From Theropithecus gelada (Eukaryota > Chordata > Mammalia > Primates > Cercopithecidae), in NCBI RefSeq assembly GCF_003255815.1, contig NC_037671.1, forward strand, positions 153,132,645 through 153,196,644: DNA of 64,000 nt. Direction: 5' to 3'. The notes beneath the pieces are model-generated. The model saw only the letters and a program-made list of their open reading frames with translations. It ran no database searches and was not told the origin of the DNA. Position numbers and translations under genes: made by a program. Numbering within the stretch: position 1 is the first letter of the stretch; each line of letters starts with the position of its first letter. Positions 10,764 to 22,819 of the stretch are shown here, one piece after another.

Positions 10764-12572
10764 TGCATACATTGGGGCTGACTCAGTCAAACCCACCTAA
10801 CATCACAGAGGTTTCTGAAAGAGAGTCTTGTCGGTAGGTGACCTCCACTGACATCTCTACCTCTGCCAAGGAGTAAAGGAATAAATGAAGATTCTGCATG
10901 CCACTTTTGAATGGATGCCAACCCTTGGCTCTTCATTCTACCTACTCTTATACACACAGTAACACTCTAAACCATAATAATTCTACTGTAAGTTTCTTCT
11001 TTGAAATGGCAATCGCCAGTAGGGAATTCTGTAAGAAGAATCTACTTTATCACTGCCAGAGCACACAGAATTTTGAATTAAGGAAACAGCTGGCTGCTTG
11101 CCACAGGCAGGAAATGGAGAAGAGAGAGCCAGTCAGCATTCATCTCTCTTCTTCTGTCCAACTAACTACTTCTAGCTCTCTTCATCTGCCTTCATCTTAC
11201 CTCTTTTGATTTGGGGATCGAATCAAAGAGCTGTTATGCACCTCAGATGCAATGGAGTATCAACTTACAAAAAGATACAAACAGTGAACTAGAGCTGCCC
11301 CAGGTGCCAAGTTAGGCTGAGAAAAGCCTAAAGACAAAGGAGTTCAGGCTGCAAGACTGAAACCTGAACACACTGCCGAATACAGTACCACTAAAGCTCT
11401 TACTGATCAGCTGCTTCTGAATTAATCACCAAATAATGGTCAGCATTTACAGAGAGCTCCTAGTATTCCTGGTACAAAAAAGATACTTCCAATATCTGCA
11501 TGAACTCTGGGAACTAGTTTTGCTTTCCCATTGAAACAGAAGTTTAGAGAAAAAAAAAAAAATGACCACATAATTATTCAGTGATGGATCAGTATTCTAA
11601 TCAGAACTCCAAACTTAGGTTCTTTCCATTACACAGTGGAATAATACCAAGGAAACACTGAGATTTGCTTAGAAAGTACTTTGGAGTGATCAAAGAATTG
11701 CTTTTAAAAAATGGAAAAATTCCCTAGAAGATCAGGATTCCACTAAATGTTCATAAGTTCTTTATTAGATGGGAATCAAACATTTAGGAGCAAAATTGAT
11801 TGAACAGTTATACATTTCCCCTTCCCCTTCCTGCTTCACATATTTTACAACGAAATTACTAAAGGGGTTGGGGGGATATGAATGAGCACAGTAGATAACA
11901 CCTGTATCCAAAAAGACGACAAATAATACAATGAGTGCACAAACTTTGATTCACCATTGAATCCCCAGTCAAGAACAGAGTCTGGCCAATATATTTTTTA
12001 TATAAAATAATTCATTAAGAAAAATGGAAAACTATTTCCACTAGTGTAATTTGAAACAATAATCCTTAGTACATAGAACTAATTCAAGCATGAAAAAATT
12101 ACAGTAGGTTTCAGATAATAGAATCTCCTTCAAAATGCTTTATTCATGATTTCTGCTATGGTTTTAGATTTCAAAATCTGTGCTTTGGGGAAAAACTATC
12201 ATGAAAACAGGCCAAACACCAAGGAGTAAAGCCTACCAATTACTATGAATGACAATCCGTGACCTTGAGGATAATTATACGCTGTCCCTAATTAGTCTTC
12301 CAAAAGTTTGAGAAGTGAAAATGCAGTTGCAAATAGATAGATGGACTTCTAAACATCTGAATGGTTCCCAGAGTAGATAATTAAATATATTTGGTCTTTA
12401 ATGGACCTCAACCATGTGCTATTTCCAAGCTATTATTTTACATTCACATTCTGATTGTGATTTACATTCTGAATCACACTAGAAGCAGAAGAATAGATAA
12501 GAAAGAAGAATATCCCATCCTATTTTTTCCTTTTCTTTGAGTTAGCTGCCTGTAGAAAATATTCAAAGTACC
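10764..12572. other. Unassigned sequence
   Basis: No gene recognised. A weak L2-like trace ('ttgaatccccagtcaagaa') lies near 11950-11990, and an A-run at 11551-11563. The 103-residue frame at 10898-11209 has no visible domain and no coding context. Confidence 0.4.
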
Positions 12573-12810
12573 ACTGAGCCTTGAACAACAGAGCTGGAAT
12601 TGCACAGGTCCAAATATGTAGATTTTTTTTTCAACCAAACCAGAGAGAAAATACAGTATTTGTGAGACTCAAAACCTGCATATCCAGAGGGCCAACTGTT
12701 CATATATGTGGATATCATGGGACCAGCTGTAGAACTTGAGTATACATGGATTTTGGTATAGGCAAAGGGGTTCTGGAACAAATCCTCATATTTACCCGGA
12801 GATAACTATG
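12573..12810 (-). mobile_element. Tigger-type MITE (inverted copy of the 10524 family)
   Basis: Begins 'cactgagccttgaacaaca' and runs through 'atttttttttcaaccaaacc' and 'acttgagtatacatgg', which is the same consensus as 10524-10763 read from the other end. Diverged. Confidence 0.75.
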
Positions 12811-13039
12811 GTGTAAATTAGCCTTTGGCATCCTTTCACCTCCATTGTCTTGCGAAGCTCCTGCTACTTAATTTCTTGTCTCTCAAGGGTTCCAAACTGT
12901 CTTCATGGTAGGTTATGGACGAGAGCTTGCCTCACCTAAGGATTCAATGCTCTGCAATTGGTTAGATCCTCTTTCTTTCTCAATCAAAAGTCTTTCTGCC
13001 TGATTTCAGATGAGTGTTAGAAAGGAAACACTGTAATTA
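12811..13039. other. Unassigned sequence
   Basis: No recognised repeat. Confidence 0.4.
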
Positions 13040-13850
13040 ACTCATGCTAAAGTATGATTTTTAAATCTAATTTTTAAAATATATTTGTCTGTTTCAAAAA
13101 ATTGTTTTAACATACTAAATGCAATATAGTGAAATTTTCCCATTCTGCAAGGAACTGCTGCAGTTAGTATCCTGTGAATCCATCCTAAATTTCTATGTAT
13201 ATCTGTAAGCATGTACGTATGTACACAAGCAAGTGGAAATATATGTCATTTCTCTCCTTCTTAATAGAAGGTAGTACATTATATGTGCTGTCAGACATCT
13301 TTATTTTTTCTCTTTAATAAAATGCCTTGACCTTTCATGTCAGTATATAAAGAAAGAACTGCCTCATTATTTTAAATTTTTTAACAGCTGGAGAGTATTC
13401 CACTGTATAAATGGACTACAATTGATTTAAGTAGTTCCATGCTGATGGACATTTAGTGGCTTTTCAATCTTTTACTATTAAAAAAAAAAAAAAAAACACT
13501 GCAATGAACATCTTGTACGTAGACATTTTGAATAAATTCCCAGGGAAGGTGTTGTTAGATACACCCATCTGTATTTGATGGATGGTGCTAAATTACCCCC
13601 TACATTGTGTGTTCCAACTTACACACCAAACAATAGCATATAAGAATTACTGTTTCCAAAACCTATACTAATAAAGACCTACATCAAATTTCTGGATATT
13701 TGCCAATCTTAGAGGTGAAAAAACGATATTTCTTATTCTAATTTGCATTTCTTTGTTATAAGGATTATTAAGCCTCATTTTAAAAATCTGCTTAAAGGTT
13801 TATATTTCCTTTTCTGTAAATGGTTCATATCTTACCAACAGTATGAATTT
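13040..13850 (-). mobile_element. Old L1 LINE fragment (L1MC/L1ME type)
   Basis: Antisense L1 3' region: 'catgtcagtatataaagaaa', 'gagagtattccactgtataa', 'gatggacatttagtgg', 'gcaatgaacatcttgtacg', 'ctaatttgcatttctttg'. An A17 run (13480-13496) interrupts it. Confidence 0.75.
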
Positions 13851-15897
13851 TGGGTAGCCACTTAAACTTCTGCAAAGCATTCCATGTTTTCTAAGGAGAC
13901 TTAATCACCCAAATTAGTCTGTAAATAGCGCTATTTGAAAAAACATGATGTGAAATGAAAACTTTGGGCAGTTGTGGGGAGAACATTCTACTAGGCAAAA
14001 GTAACCAATAAAGAGATAGTTTAGCCTGGTCTAAATGTCTTTGAAATGCTCTTTTACTAATCAAAAAAAAAAAAAAAATCCCCAAAGATTAGAAAATTAA
14101 AACAATTGGCAAACAGCATTGGTTTTCATGTCAAGGACCAGGGCCCGCCCTCAAGGCCCCTCTCCCCTAGGCCTGACATTAAGGCCCTTCATTCTTTCCC
14201 AGCTAGTCTCTCCTCTAAATAGTGCAGACAAAGGCTAATAAACATAAGCTTGGGAGTCAGATCTATCTTCCATGAAACTAGCAAAAGTATAACACAGTCC
14301 GCAAACAAGAATTCACAAGATTCACTTCTAAGAGTCAACCACAAGATTAGCAATTTAAGAGGATATATAAAGAATGGTTTACACAAGAAAGAGAGCTAGA
14401 CAGCTGGTTTTGGTCACCACTGCAGTAATAACAAAAGATTAGGAAAGCACAAATGGTCTGCACTCTCATTCTAAAGAGAAGCCATCAGAAAAGAAAGCCT
14501 AGAAAAACGGTTCAGAAGAGACCACAGGACACCAACACTCGGTAGCTACAAGCCCAACATGTAAATAACAAGCAAAACTAAATCTCCAGAGACCTCTGAC
14601 TTCCAAACTCAGACCGACCTAGGAGTCATCAAAAGTCAGATCTCAGGCGTTAACTCCATATTTGAATAAATATCAGAAAAGACAAGTAAAGACGAATACT
14701 GGTAGACATGTCTTCAAAACACTTCATAATGTTCTTTACAAAATTCTGAATAGAGCTGTACATTTGTTTAAAGTTTAAATATGCAAAAGAGTTCTGGAAT
14801 GAAGTAAAGCTGGTAGACTTTCCTCTCTGAATTCCCTCCACTCTGTCAGGTTAAATCCTTCTAGCTTTGGGACCAGTCATCTCATTTTTCAATACATTGC
14901 CTACCTCCTTTTGTAGCTCCCTCTTTCATCATTTTATCTCTGTCCTCCTCCTTTTCCTTCAATGGTGGTGGGATCAGCATTGATTAGAGATCTATGGTCC
15001 AACTTCTAACCTCCCCCTAGACCCCATACTCACCTCAGGTAAACTACATTTCAAATAGGTAAACATTTGCATGTAATGAAATAAAGCTTCAAAACAAGTC
15101 CATGGCCCTCCCACCTACAACTATATGGCCACCCATAAGCCCTCCTATGTAGGAAACTGGCCACCAGTGCCCATAAAATATACCTAATTATTTCTGGCCC
15201 TGTATACTTGTACTCTACCAAACACCTATCTCGTTTCTCCCACACAGTGGTGAGTTTCCAAAGAATAAAAGTGTGTCCTCATACATAACGAAAAGTATCT
15301 TCAAACTAAACTTGTACAAAAATGGTAGTACAATCTGTACTATGCAGCCTCTACTATGTCCTGAGCAGAACAACTGAGGACAGTCAGAGGCATATAAAGG
15401 GTTAAGGAAAAAAGTCTAATTCATTCACCGATGGACCCTTGCATCTTCATGGCTGTAATTAACATAGCCAGTACATTAATACAGTATCAGCTAAAGAATA
15501 ATCAGGAAACTTAATGACTAATTGAGAAGAAAAACTAAGATTTATTGTAAAAGGAATTTGATTTTGTATAGCATTGATGAAGCACAAACATATGTGCACT
15601 TTTACCAGAACTGTAAAGTTCAGAACGTTAGTAATTGGTTACCATCTTAAAATAAAGCTGACAAATCACGTTAAAATAACATGATAACACAGTACACTTC
15701 ACAAAGACAAAAAAAAATAAGATTAATTATTTAAAATGGTAGCAGACAGGAACATTGAGGTCATTCTGAAAAACATAATTTTCTTGGAATTTCACATGGA
15801 TATCAGTACACCGTCTATAAATATGCTCAGTCTAAATCAGTAATAAGCAACACAGTTTACTGAAATACACAAGTCTTTATGATTCTATCTGCAAGGT
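13851..15897. other. Unassigned sequence
   Basis: About 2 kb with no repeat family I can name and no coding signal. The minus-strand frames of 63-65 residues here are typical chance frames. Contains an A15 run near 14063. Confidence 0.4.
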
Positions 15898-16070
15898 ACC
15901 TGGAGGAGGGAGAGGTAAGAAGGAGACGAGGGAAGAGGGGTGAGGAAGTGAATGGAGAAAAGAAAAGAAGGAGGAAATAATGGATGCAGAGACTAGAAAA
16001 ATAGAGGAGGAAAGAAGAGAGGAAAGGGGAAAGAGGAAGAGGAACGAAGTGGGAAAAGAAAAGTAAAATT
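15898..16070. repeat. Purine-rich (GA) low-complexity tract
   Basis: Irregular GGA/GAA-rich stretch on the plus strand. The antisense 94-residue frame (15857-16141), rich in Ser/Leu/Phe/Pro, is its translation. Confidence 0.85.
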
Positions 16071-16445
16071 ATCATAATTATAATCCAAAGATACAAGTTG
16101 TCTGGAGCCTGGATTTGAGGGAACACTAAATTAGGGAGCAAGGATAGTCATCTAAGTGGCATAGACTAAAACGGAGAGGTTGGGGTGAAATGCAATAAAG
16201 TAGAAAGATCTGTTATTAAACTAAATAGAGCTTAATACTTGAAGGTGAGGCAGAGAGAGAGAAGGAATTATGACTCCCAGGTTTCTAATATCAATCACTA
16301 ACTGAGTCGAAGCTGGCAGGGAAGGCTGGAGGAAGAAAATACAGATTTGTACAGGAATGTAATGATTTCAATTTGCTATGCCTGGGAAATAAGCAAATGG
16401 AGATATGGAATGAGTGAAAGGTTCTGGGGCTTGACAGAGACATTC
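16071..16445. other. Unassigned sequence
   Basis: No recognised repeat or gene. Confidence 0.4.
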
Positions 16446-16770
16446 TCCTAGACCAGATTTTTTTTTTTTTTTTTTTTTTGAGACAGAGTCTCACTCTGTT
16501 GCCCAAGCTGGAGTGCAATGGCACGGTCTTGGCTCACTGCAACCTCCGCCTCCCAGGTTCAAGCAATTCTCCTGCCTCAGACTCACGAGTAGCTGGGACT
16601 ACAGGCGCGTGCCACCACACCTGGCTAATTTTTGTATTTTTAGTAGATATGGGGTTTCACTATTGGCCAGGCTGTTCTTGAACTCCGGACCTTGTGATCC
16701 ACTCACCTCGGCCTCCCAAAGTGCTGGGATTACAGGAGTGAGCCACCGCTCCCGGCCTTCCTAGACCAGA
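16446..16770 (-). mobile_element. Alu SINE, AluS-like, with target-site duplication
   Basis: Antisense full-length Alu (body to 16757) with a 12-bp perfect duplication tcctagaccaga at 16446-16457 and 16759-16770. Well preserved. Frames 16291-16524, 16478-16681 and 16513-16764 are Alu. Confidence 0.96.
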
Positions 16771-16784
16771 ATTTATTCAGGCTC

Positions 16785-17204
16785 TTCTAAGCCCATTTCT
16801 CAACTAGACCCCAAGTATGCCAGACTTGAATAGCCCAATGTTAGCAAAATCCTGCCTATCAGTTTAGTGAGAGTCCTCCAACCTATTATATATCTAATCA
16901 AATTCCTCATTTCCCCCACTCCCAACCCCAGGTGATTTCTCATCACTCTGGCTCGCCTTTAGCAAGAATCCTGTTAGGTCTGTCGAACCAGAATCCCCTT
17001 TTTCCTCTGAGATTTCCTCTTAGTAATTTTCCATTCACTAACCCCGACCCTGATTCTGTGGCTATAAATCCCCACTTGTCTATGCTGTATTCAGAAGTAA
17101 GCCCACTTATATGCTGAGCTCTCTTTCCCTCTATTGCAATAGTTCCTGAATAAAATCTGTTTTTTATTGCTTTAACTACTGTCCAGCTCTGGTTTTCTTT
17201 AACA
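16785..17204 (+). mobile_element. Endogenous retrovirus solo LTR
   Basis: LTR-like order: TATA-like 'ctataaat' at 17060-17067, polyadenylation signal 'aataaa' at about 17151, 'actgtccagctctggttttc' and terminal 'aaca'. A candidate 5-bp target duplication ggctc flanks it at 16780-16784 and 17205-17209, which would put the start at 16785 (TG decayed to TT). Family not identified; no internal retroviral genes nearby. Confidence 0.6.
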
Positions 17205-17209
17205 GGCTC

Positions 17210-17686
17210 AAAGAGAGCTCAGGACTGGAGTAATACATTTAGAGTAACAAATGAGTTTCTAGATGGTAAGTAAGAGATAATGACTTCCCAGGTTGAGCCA
17301 AGCAGAGTGTCCAGAAAGGTAGAAGAAAAAACAGAAATGAAATTATGAAGAAAAGGGAAGTAGCTTCCTAAGGAGCTTGTTGCCAAAAGAGTATTTATTG
17401 TCCGTTCAAAGAACAATAGATCTTCCTCCAAAGCCAGGATTTTCACGCACCACTTACATGAGCAGGTGAAATTATTGAGGGAAAAGGTAAGAATTTGAAT
17501 CTCAACTCTTCATGTATAAAATACTTCATTGGACTGCTAGAAAAATTAATGTACATATATTCCACATTTATATACAATATCATAAATATACTTACATATA
17601 AAGTATGTGTGTATAGTATACATATAATTCCTGGCACACACTGATGCTCAAAAAAATGAGAGCTCCTTGCTATGACAGAATAAAAG
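17210..17686. other. Unassigned sequence
   Basis: No repeat recognised. Frames at 17219-17446 and 17443-17772 (minus) are unsupported; the second runs into the Alu fragment. Confidence 0.4.
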
Positions 17687-17796
17687 GGCCAGGTGCAGTA
17701 GCTCAGGCACGTAATCCCAGCATTTTGGTTGGAGGAAAGCTTGAGCCCAGGAGTTAGAGACCAGCTGGGCAAAATAGCAAGAACCCATCTCTTCTA
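17687..17796 (+). mobile_element. Alu left-monomer fragment
   Basis: Sense Alu/FLAM sequence from 'gggccaggtgcagtagctca' to 'aagaacccatctctt', about 110 bp, with no right monomer. It runs directly into AT-rich sequence and its last 29 bp reappear inverted at 17878-17906. Confidence 0.85.
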
Positions 17797-17906
17797 TTTG
17801 ATATATATGTGTGTGTGTATGTGCATATATAAAATATATATATTTATATATAAAATAGAGGGGAATTTATATATATAAAATAGTAGAGATGGGTTCTTGC
17901 TGTTTT
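17771..17906. repeat. Inverted repeat using the end of the Alu fragment
   Basis: Arms 17771-17799 and 17878-17906 are reverse complements over 29 bp with two mismatches, around a 78-bp AT-rich loop. Confidence 0.9.
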
Positions 17907-18240
17907 TTATATATATAAATAGTATAAATACTATATATAATAGTATATTATATAAATACTATATAATAGTATTTATTCTCATCCTTTCTTACATATATAT
18001 GAAAGTGTATATATAATACACTTACATATGAAGTATATGTGTATAATATGCTTATATAGCTGCTTCGTGACTTTTCAGCTTTAGGCATCATCTATTGTAT
18101 TAGTCCCTTTTGACACTGCTCTAAAGAGCTTCCCTGAGACTTGGTAATTTATATAAAGTATATATATACTTACACATAAAGTATATATGCATATATATAC
18201 TTACATATATATATAAAAGGATGAGAATAAAAATGCATTA
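17797..18240. repeat. AT-rich low-complexity tract with inverted repeats
   Basis: Long TA/AT tract with several 'cttacatat...aagtatat' motifs. A second, perfect inverted repeat (16 bp) lies at 17972-17987 and 18216-18231. Confidence 0.85.
18096..18157 (-). mobile_element. MaLR (MST/THE1-type) LTR terminal fragment
   Basis: 'tgtattagtcccttttgac', 'gagacttggtaatttat': the reverse complement of the last ~60 bp of an MST/THE1 LTR, starting exactly at the LTR end and embedded in the AT tract. The remainder of the LTR is absent. Confidence 0.75.
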
Positions 18241-19639
18241 AATGCATGTAGTTCTAATTATAGTATACATTTTTCTTCCTAACATTTAACCAACTTTTAG
18301 AAGCAAAACAATGGTAATTATATATTTGATTTTTTTTTTAATGTTTTGAGTTTTCTTGTTTTGCCTTAGGAATGAATACTGATATTTACATTATCATTAT
18401 AGCTGTATGACCAGATAAACCATATTAACAATGAGACTGCTTACTGTCATTGATGGAGTGTACCAACTAATGACTATTGGATGGGTAATAAACTGCTCAC
18501 GACGCTGAATTCTTTTGCCTGTTTTCTTATGTTTTTGAAACTGAGCAACAGTTAACCTCGATAGAGTTGCTAGAAAATTCCATGTGTATAAAGGCCTAAC
18601 ATGTTCCATCTTGTACAGTTTAAAACTGGGCCAGTTTTCTTCACTTAGAAACCTACACTGGCCTCCCACCAAAAGGCATGTTAATTGCAGAATTAGATCC
18701 AAGAGAAAAAAAAAAAATCTACCATTCTCTAAGTAATGGTGATGAACTCACCTATGACTTTGCAACCTGCACATCTCACTAATGTTCTGAGATGTCTAAC
18801 TGGATAAGCGATTTCCAGATAAACAAGAGAAAGGGTAAAACCTCTTTCAGAAAACTCCCTCAATTAGCAATCACCTTCATTTAGCAGCAGCACCTCTACC
18901 ATGCCAGCTGCAGGGGGAATTAATTAAATTTAATAGAAGCCACGGGGGAAGTAATTAAATTTAATAGAAGTCATGGATTCCAAATGAAGATAAACTGTAT
19001 TTGTAATCAGACCTACTGTGTCACTTACTCCCAGGTCTGTAAAAGCATGAGCCAAGCACTGTACAAACCACTTTCCACAAAAACACCAAGTTTCTGGATC
19101 ACTTTCTCATTCTCACTTCAAAATGTAGAATAATTGATATGGCATGCTATGGAAAGCATTCCTAATTTTTAAAAAATTCTTTTTGCAAAATAAAAAATAT
19201 GTGACACTGTTACATGTCAATTATGTGTAAACGAGCAGATCTGAATAGCACAGAAGCCGTAGCACAGACAAGAAGTAATGAGAGGTTGGCATGTTTGCTT
19301 TGGGAAGGAAAACTAGCAGCCCATTCATCTAAATGCAGTTATGTTTCAATTTAACTAAATTACAAGGTTTGAAATTAGCAATGCTTCAAGCGCTCTGGGC
19401 TACCGCTCCCACCAGAACACTTCATCTTTAATACCTGCTCCAGCTTGCAAATAAAACTAAGGAAAACAGTAGGGGAAAAATGCTCAAAACAGCTTTTTAA
19501 CAAAGGTCTTTTCTAACAACTGTAATCTTGTGCTTTTTTACCCCTCAGAATATCTAAAGCTTAAATAAGACGAAGCTAAGGAACACTTTTTTTTTCCCCA
19601 AAACTATACAGTATATTCTGCACAGTTACTTAAATATTT
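18241..19639. other. Unassigned sequence with one tandem duplication
   Basis: No gene or named repeat. 18913-18974 holds a two-copy tandem repeat. The minus-strand 101-residue frame at 18397-18702 resembles no family I know. Confidence 0.4.
18913..18974. repeat. Tandem duplication, 2 x 31 bp
   Basis: Copies 18913-18943 and 18944-18974 start with ggggg and share 'taattaaatttaatagaag', with three differences in 31 positions. Confidence 0.95.
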
Positions 19640-19760
19640 ACCTTATTCATCATACTAAAGTGTAAGCTTCTTAAGGACAAGGATGATTCCAGTTTCAAGT
19701 TTCTTATTTCTAAAATACTTAGCACGGTGCTTTGCACATGGTGTGGGGGTTAGAAAATGT
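19640..19760 (+). mobile_element. L2 LINE 3' fragment
   Basis: 'taagcttcttaaggacaagg', 'atacttagcacggtgctttg' match the sense L2 3' UTR. Decayed. Confidence 0.6.
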
Positions 19761-19984
19761 TTATTATCCCACTCTAATGAAAAAAAGATAGCTTCACTCT
19801 CTATGAAATCATTACCAACACTAAAAGCAGCTCCTCGTTTGAATAAGCAAGCTGTTATCTTGGTTGGTAGTGAAGAGCCCTGCAAGAATGCCAAGATTTC
19901 TACCTGACCTGTGAAATAAGAAAAATCATATTTTGGAGTTATTTTGAGGATTAAATGATATGCAGTGTATTAAAGTACTTCAAG

Positions 19985-20225
19985 GGAAAATAATAATAGC
20001 TAACATATAACAAGTCTCTACCATATGTCAGGCACCATGCTAAGCACTTTACATAGATCATCTCATTAAATGCTCACAAAACCACTAGGAGTTGGCTACT
20101 TTTTTTATCTCTAATTTACAGTAGAAGAAAGTAAGATTTAGAAATGTTACATAACTGATCTAGAGACCCACTAAATAATTAGTGGTCGGACCCAATAGCT
20201 AATGAGCGGTGAGATCTGACCCATG
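19985..20225 (-). mobile_element. MIR SINE
   Basis: Antisense MIR with good order: 'ataataatagctaacat', 'gtcaggcaccatgctaagc', 'catctcattaaatgctcac', 'gaaatgttacataactgatc'. Confidence 0.85.
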
Positions 20226-20300
20226 CTTAATCTATTATGAGTGATTAAAGTAGGGGGAAAGCTGTGGCCATTTTTCAGTGTGCAGATTCAAAATCATACC

Positions 20301-20595
20301 TTTTGTTTGTTTTTTTAGATGGAATCTCACTCTGTCACCCAGGCTGGAGTGCAATGGTGTGATCTTGGCTCACTACAACCTCCGCCTCCCAGGTTCAAGC
20401 AATTCTCCTGCCTCAGCCTCCTGAGTAGCTGGGACTACAGGCATGCGTCACCAAGCCCAGGTAATTTTTGTATTTTTAGTAGAGATGGGGTTTCACCATA
20501 TTGGTCAGGCTGGTCTCAAACACCTGACCTTGTGATCCACCTGCCTTGGCCTCCCAAAGTGCTGGGATTACAGGCATGAGCCACCGCACCTGGCC
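20301..20595 (-). mobile_element. Alu SINE, AluS-like
   Basis: Antisense Alu from a short T-rich tail to 'ccaccgcacctggcc'. Full length. The 86-residue frame 20319-20579 is antisense Alu. Confidence 0.95.
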
Positions 20596-20834
20596 CATGC
20601 CTCCTGAAGATCAGAAATGCCTGTAGCCCAAAAGCAAAGGCCTCTTTTTATTTGGAAATATTGGGGCCAAATAAACATAATAAAATACTTCATGACTCAG
20701 AAATATCCTTTATGTTGTGGCAAACGCAAATGTCTTGTTCACATGGCCAGTCACCAGCCATGTTAGATGCCCCTTTATGCATTTCACCTCTAACGCATGT
20801 ACACGCTATACGGACTCTCCCAGTACATGATGGC

Positions 20835-20925
20835 CCACTATTCATGCCAGCGTCCCTAGGGCCTGCCACGTTACAGATGCTATAGATACTTCACAAATGC
20901 TTCTGAACTAAATAAAGAACTATTC
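20835..20925 (+). mobile_element. L2 LINE terminal trace
   Basis: 'cctagggcctgccacgttac' then 'cttcacaaatgcttctgaac' resembles the decayed L2 3' terminus. Weak. Confidence 0.4.
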
Positions 20926-21039
20926 ATTTTTATAACCTTGGTTCTGGAGTTCTGGAGAGATAATAAATGATGGCTACTTATAATTATTAACTCATCTGAG
21001 TTTATAATTCCAACTGTTTAGCTGTTCTGCCAAGAATGT

Positions 21040-21250
21040 TTGGTCTTTTCATTTCACACCCTCTCTCAAGCTGAACTGTAACCAAGTTCCCCTATACATA
21101 TTCCTATTATAGAACTCATAACATTTTTCTGCCCACTCACATCCTCCTCTGCTAAACTATAAAGATCTTACCTTATTCCTCTTTTATCCTCAGCACTCAG
21201 CACAAAGCATGCCACATATTAGGCACTAAATAATTACTGGAAATAATTTA
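21040..21250 (+). mobile_element. L2 LINE 3' fragment
   Basis: 'gctaaactataaagatctta', 'ctcagcactcagcacaaagc', 'atattaggcactaaataatt': sense L2 3' UTR to its end. Confidence 0.65.
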
Positions 21251-21502
21251 TGCACAAGGCTTTGTATTAATAAGATGCTGGCTCCTTGCCAACAGGAATC
21301 AAAGATTTTCTAATCTGGGATGAGATAGAGACAAGAAATTATGAATACCATTTACAACTTAAACTCTAATCACGGACCAAGCACAAAAAGTACTAGCCAA
21401 GCAGAGCATTTAAGAGCGGTTACCTAACAAAATATTTTGTCTTCTCTAAGTGGCAAAGATGAAATCAGCTTCTTATGTGTTACTGTCCAATGCCAGGCCA
21501 GG

Positions 21503-21836
21503 TTTTTTGTTTGTTTGTTTGTCTGTTATTTTTTTTGTTTTTGTTTTTTTGAGACGGAGTCTTGCTTTGTCACCCAGGCTAGAGCACAATGGCGCGATCT
21601 CGGCTCCCTGCAACTTCCACCTCCGGGGTTCAAGCAATTCTCCTGCCTCAGCCTCCTGAGTAGCTGGGATTACAAGTACCCACCACTACACCTGGCTTTT
21701 TTTTTTTCAGTAGAGACGGGGTTTCACCATGTTGGTCAGACTGGTCTCGAACTCCTGACCTCATGATCCGCCCACCTCGGCCTCCGAAACTGCTGGGATG
21801 ACAGGCGTGAGCCACCGTGCCCGGCCCACCAGTTTT
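21503..21836 (-). mobile_element. Alu SINE, AluS-like
   Basis: Long T-rich tail (21503-21550), then 'gagacggagtcttgctttgt' to 'ccaccgtgcccggcc'. Full length. Frames 21437-21766 and 21450-21659 are Alu. Confidence 0.95.
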
Positions 21837-22481
21837 ATAAAATGTGTTTAAATGTTTGCACTAAAGTGATTTTTTAAACACAAGCAAACACACATGTATC
21901 TGGAAAGGGCTTCACAAATCTCATACTGTATACCACTGAAAAACAGTCTTATTTAAAACTCTTTTAACATTTTCTTCCTTCATCTATATCACTTGATATT
22001 ATTTAAAATAGCTCAATACCTATACTCATGTATGATTTTATGAGAATTTACTATTTTGCTCACTCATGGTGTCTGATATCAATCTCTATAACCATTCTTA
22101 ACACACCTAGAAGGGCACTTTTTTTTCAGGGCTCTACCTCATTCTTAAATGTTGCTTTTTTCTCCAAATGGAAACCTGGATAAAAAAACGAAGAGGAAAA
22201 TACAACAGTAGAAAGTCCCAGCAGAAATTCTAAGAAAATAATCTCATCTCTGCTCTCTAGGTAAAAACAATGATGTTTTTTTCCTAAGGTGCAATTTTTT
22301 TAATTGACTATTAACCAAGGGTAGGAATAAATATTTAATACTTGCATGTGAATTAGGTGCTATGTTAACTCAGTAACTGAAAAGTCTAACACATTCACAC
22401 TTAGGCTATTTTTGCCCAAATGCTTACTTTGTGAGATAAAACTATAGTAGCACAAAAATCAGACAGAGAACTCTGTAAGTT
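21837..22481. other. Unassigned spacer between Alus
   Basis: No recognised repeat or gene. Confidence 0.4.
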
Positions 22482-22819
22482 GGCTTGGTGCGGTGGCTCA
22501 TGCCTGTAATTCCAGCACTTTGGGAGGCCGAGGCAGAAGAATTACTTGAGGCCAGGAGTTTGAGACCAGCCTGGCCAACATGGTAAAGGCCCATCTTTAC
22601 CAAAAATGAAAAAAAAAAAAAAAGTAGTCGGGCATAGTGGCACACTATGAATAGCTGTCATTTCAGTTATTCAGGAGGCTGAGGCACCAGAATCACTTGA
22701 ACCCCGGCTTGGGGCGGAGGCAGAGGTTGCAGTGAGCTAAGATCACGCCATTTCACTCCAGCCTGGGTAACAAAGCAAGACTCTGTCTCAACAACAACAA
22801 CAACAAAAATAAATAAATA
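22482..22819 (+). mobile_element. Alu SINE, AluS/J-like
   Basis: Sense Alu with a long A-run linker (22609-22623), extra bases in the right monomer near 22650, and a tail of CAA and AAAT units. Opposite in orientation to the two Alus before it. Confidence 0.92.

Noticed and set aside
18397..18702. 101-codon minus-strand frame
   Set aside because: No motif or family resemblance; length is within chance for AT-rich sequence on this scale.
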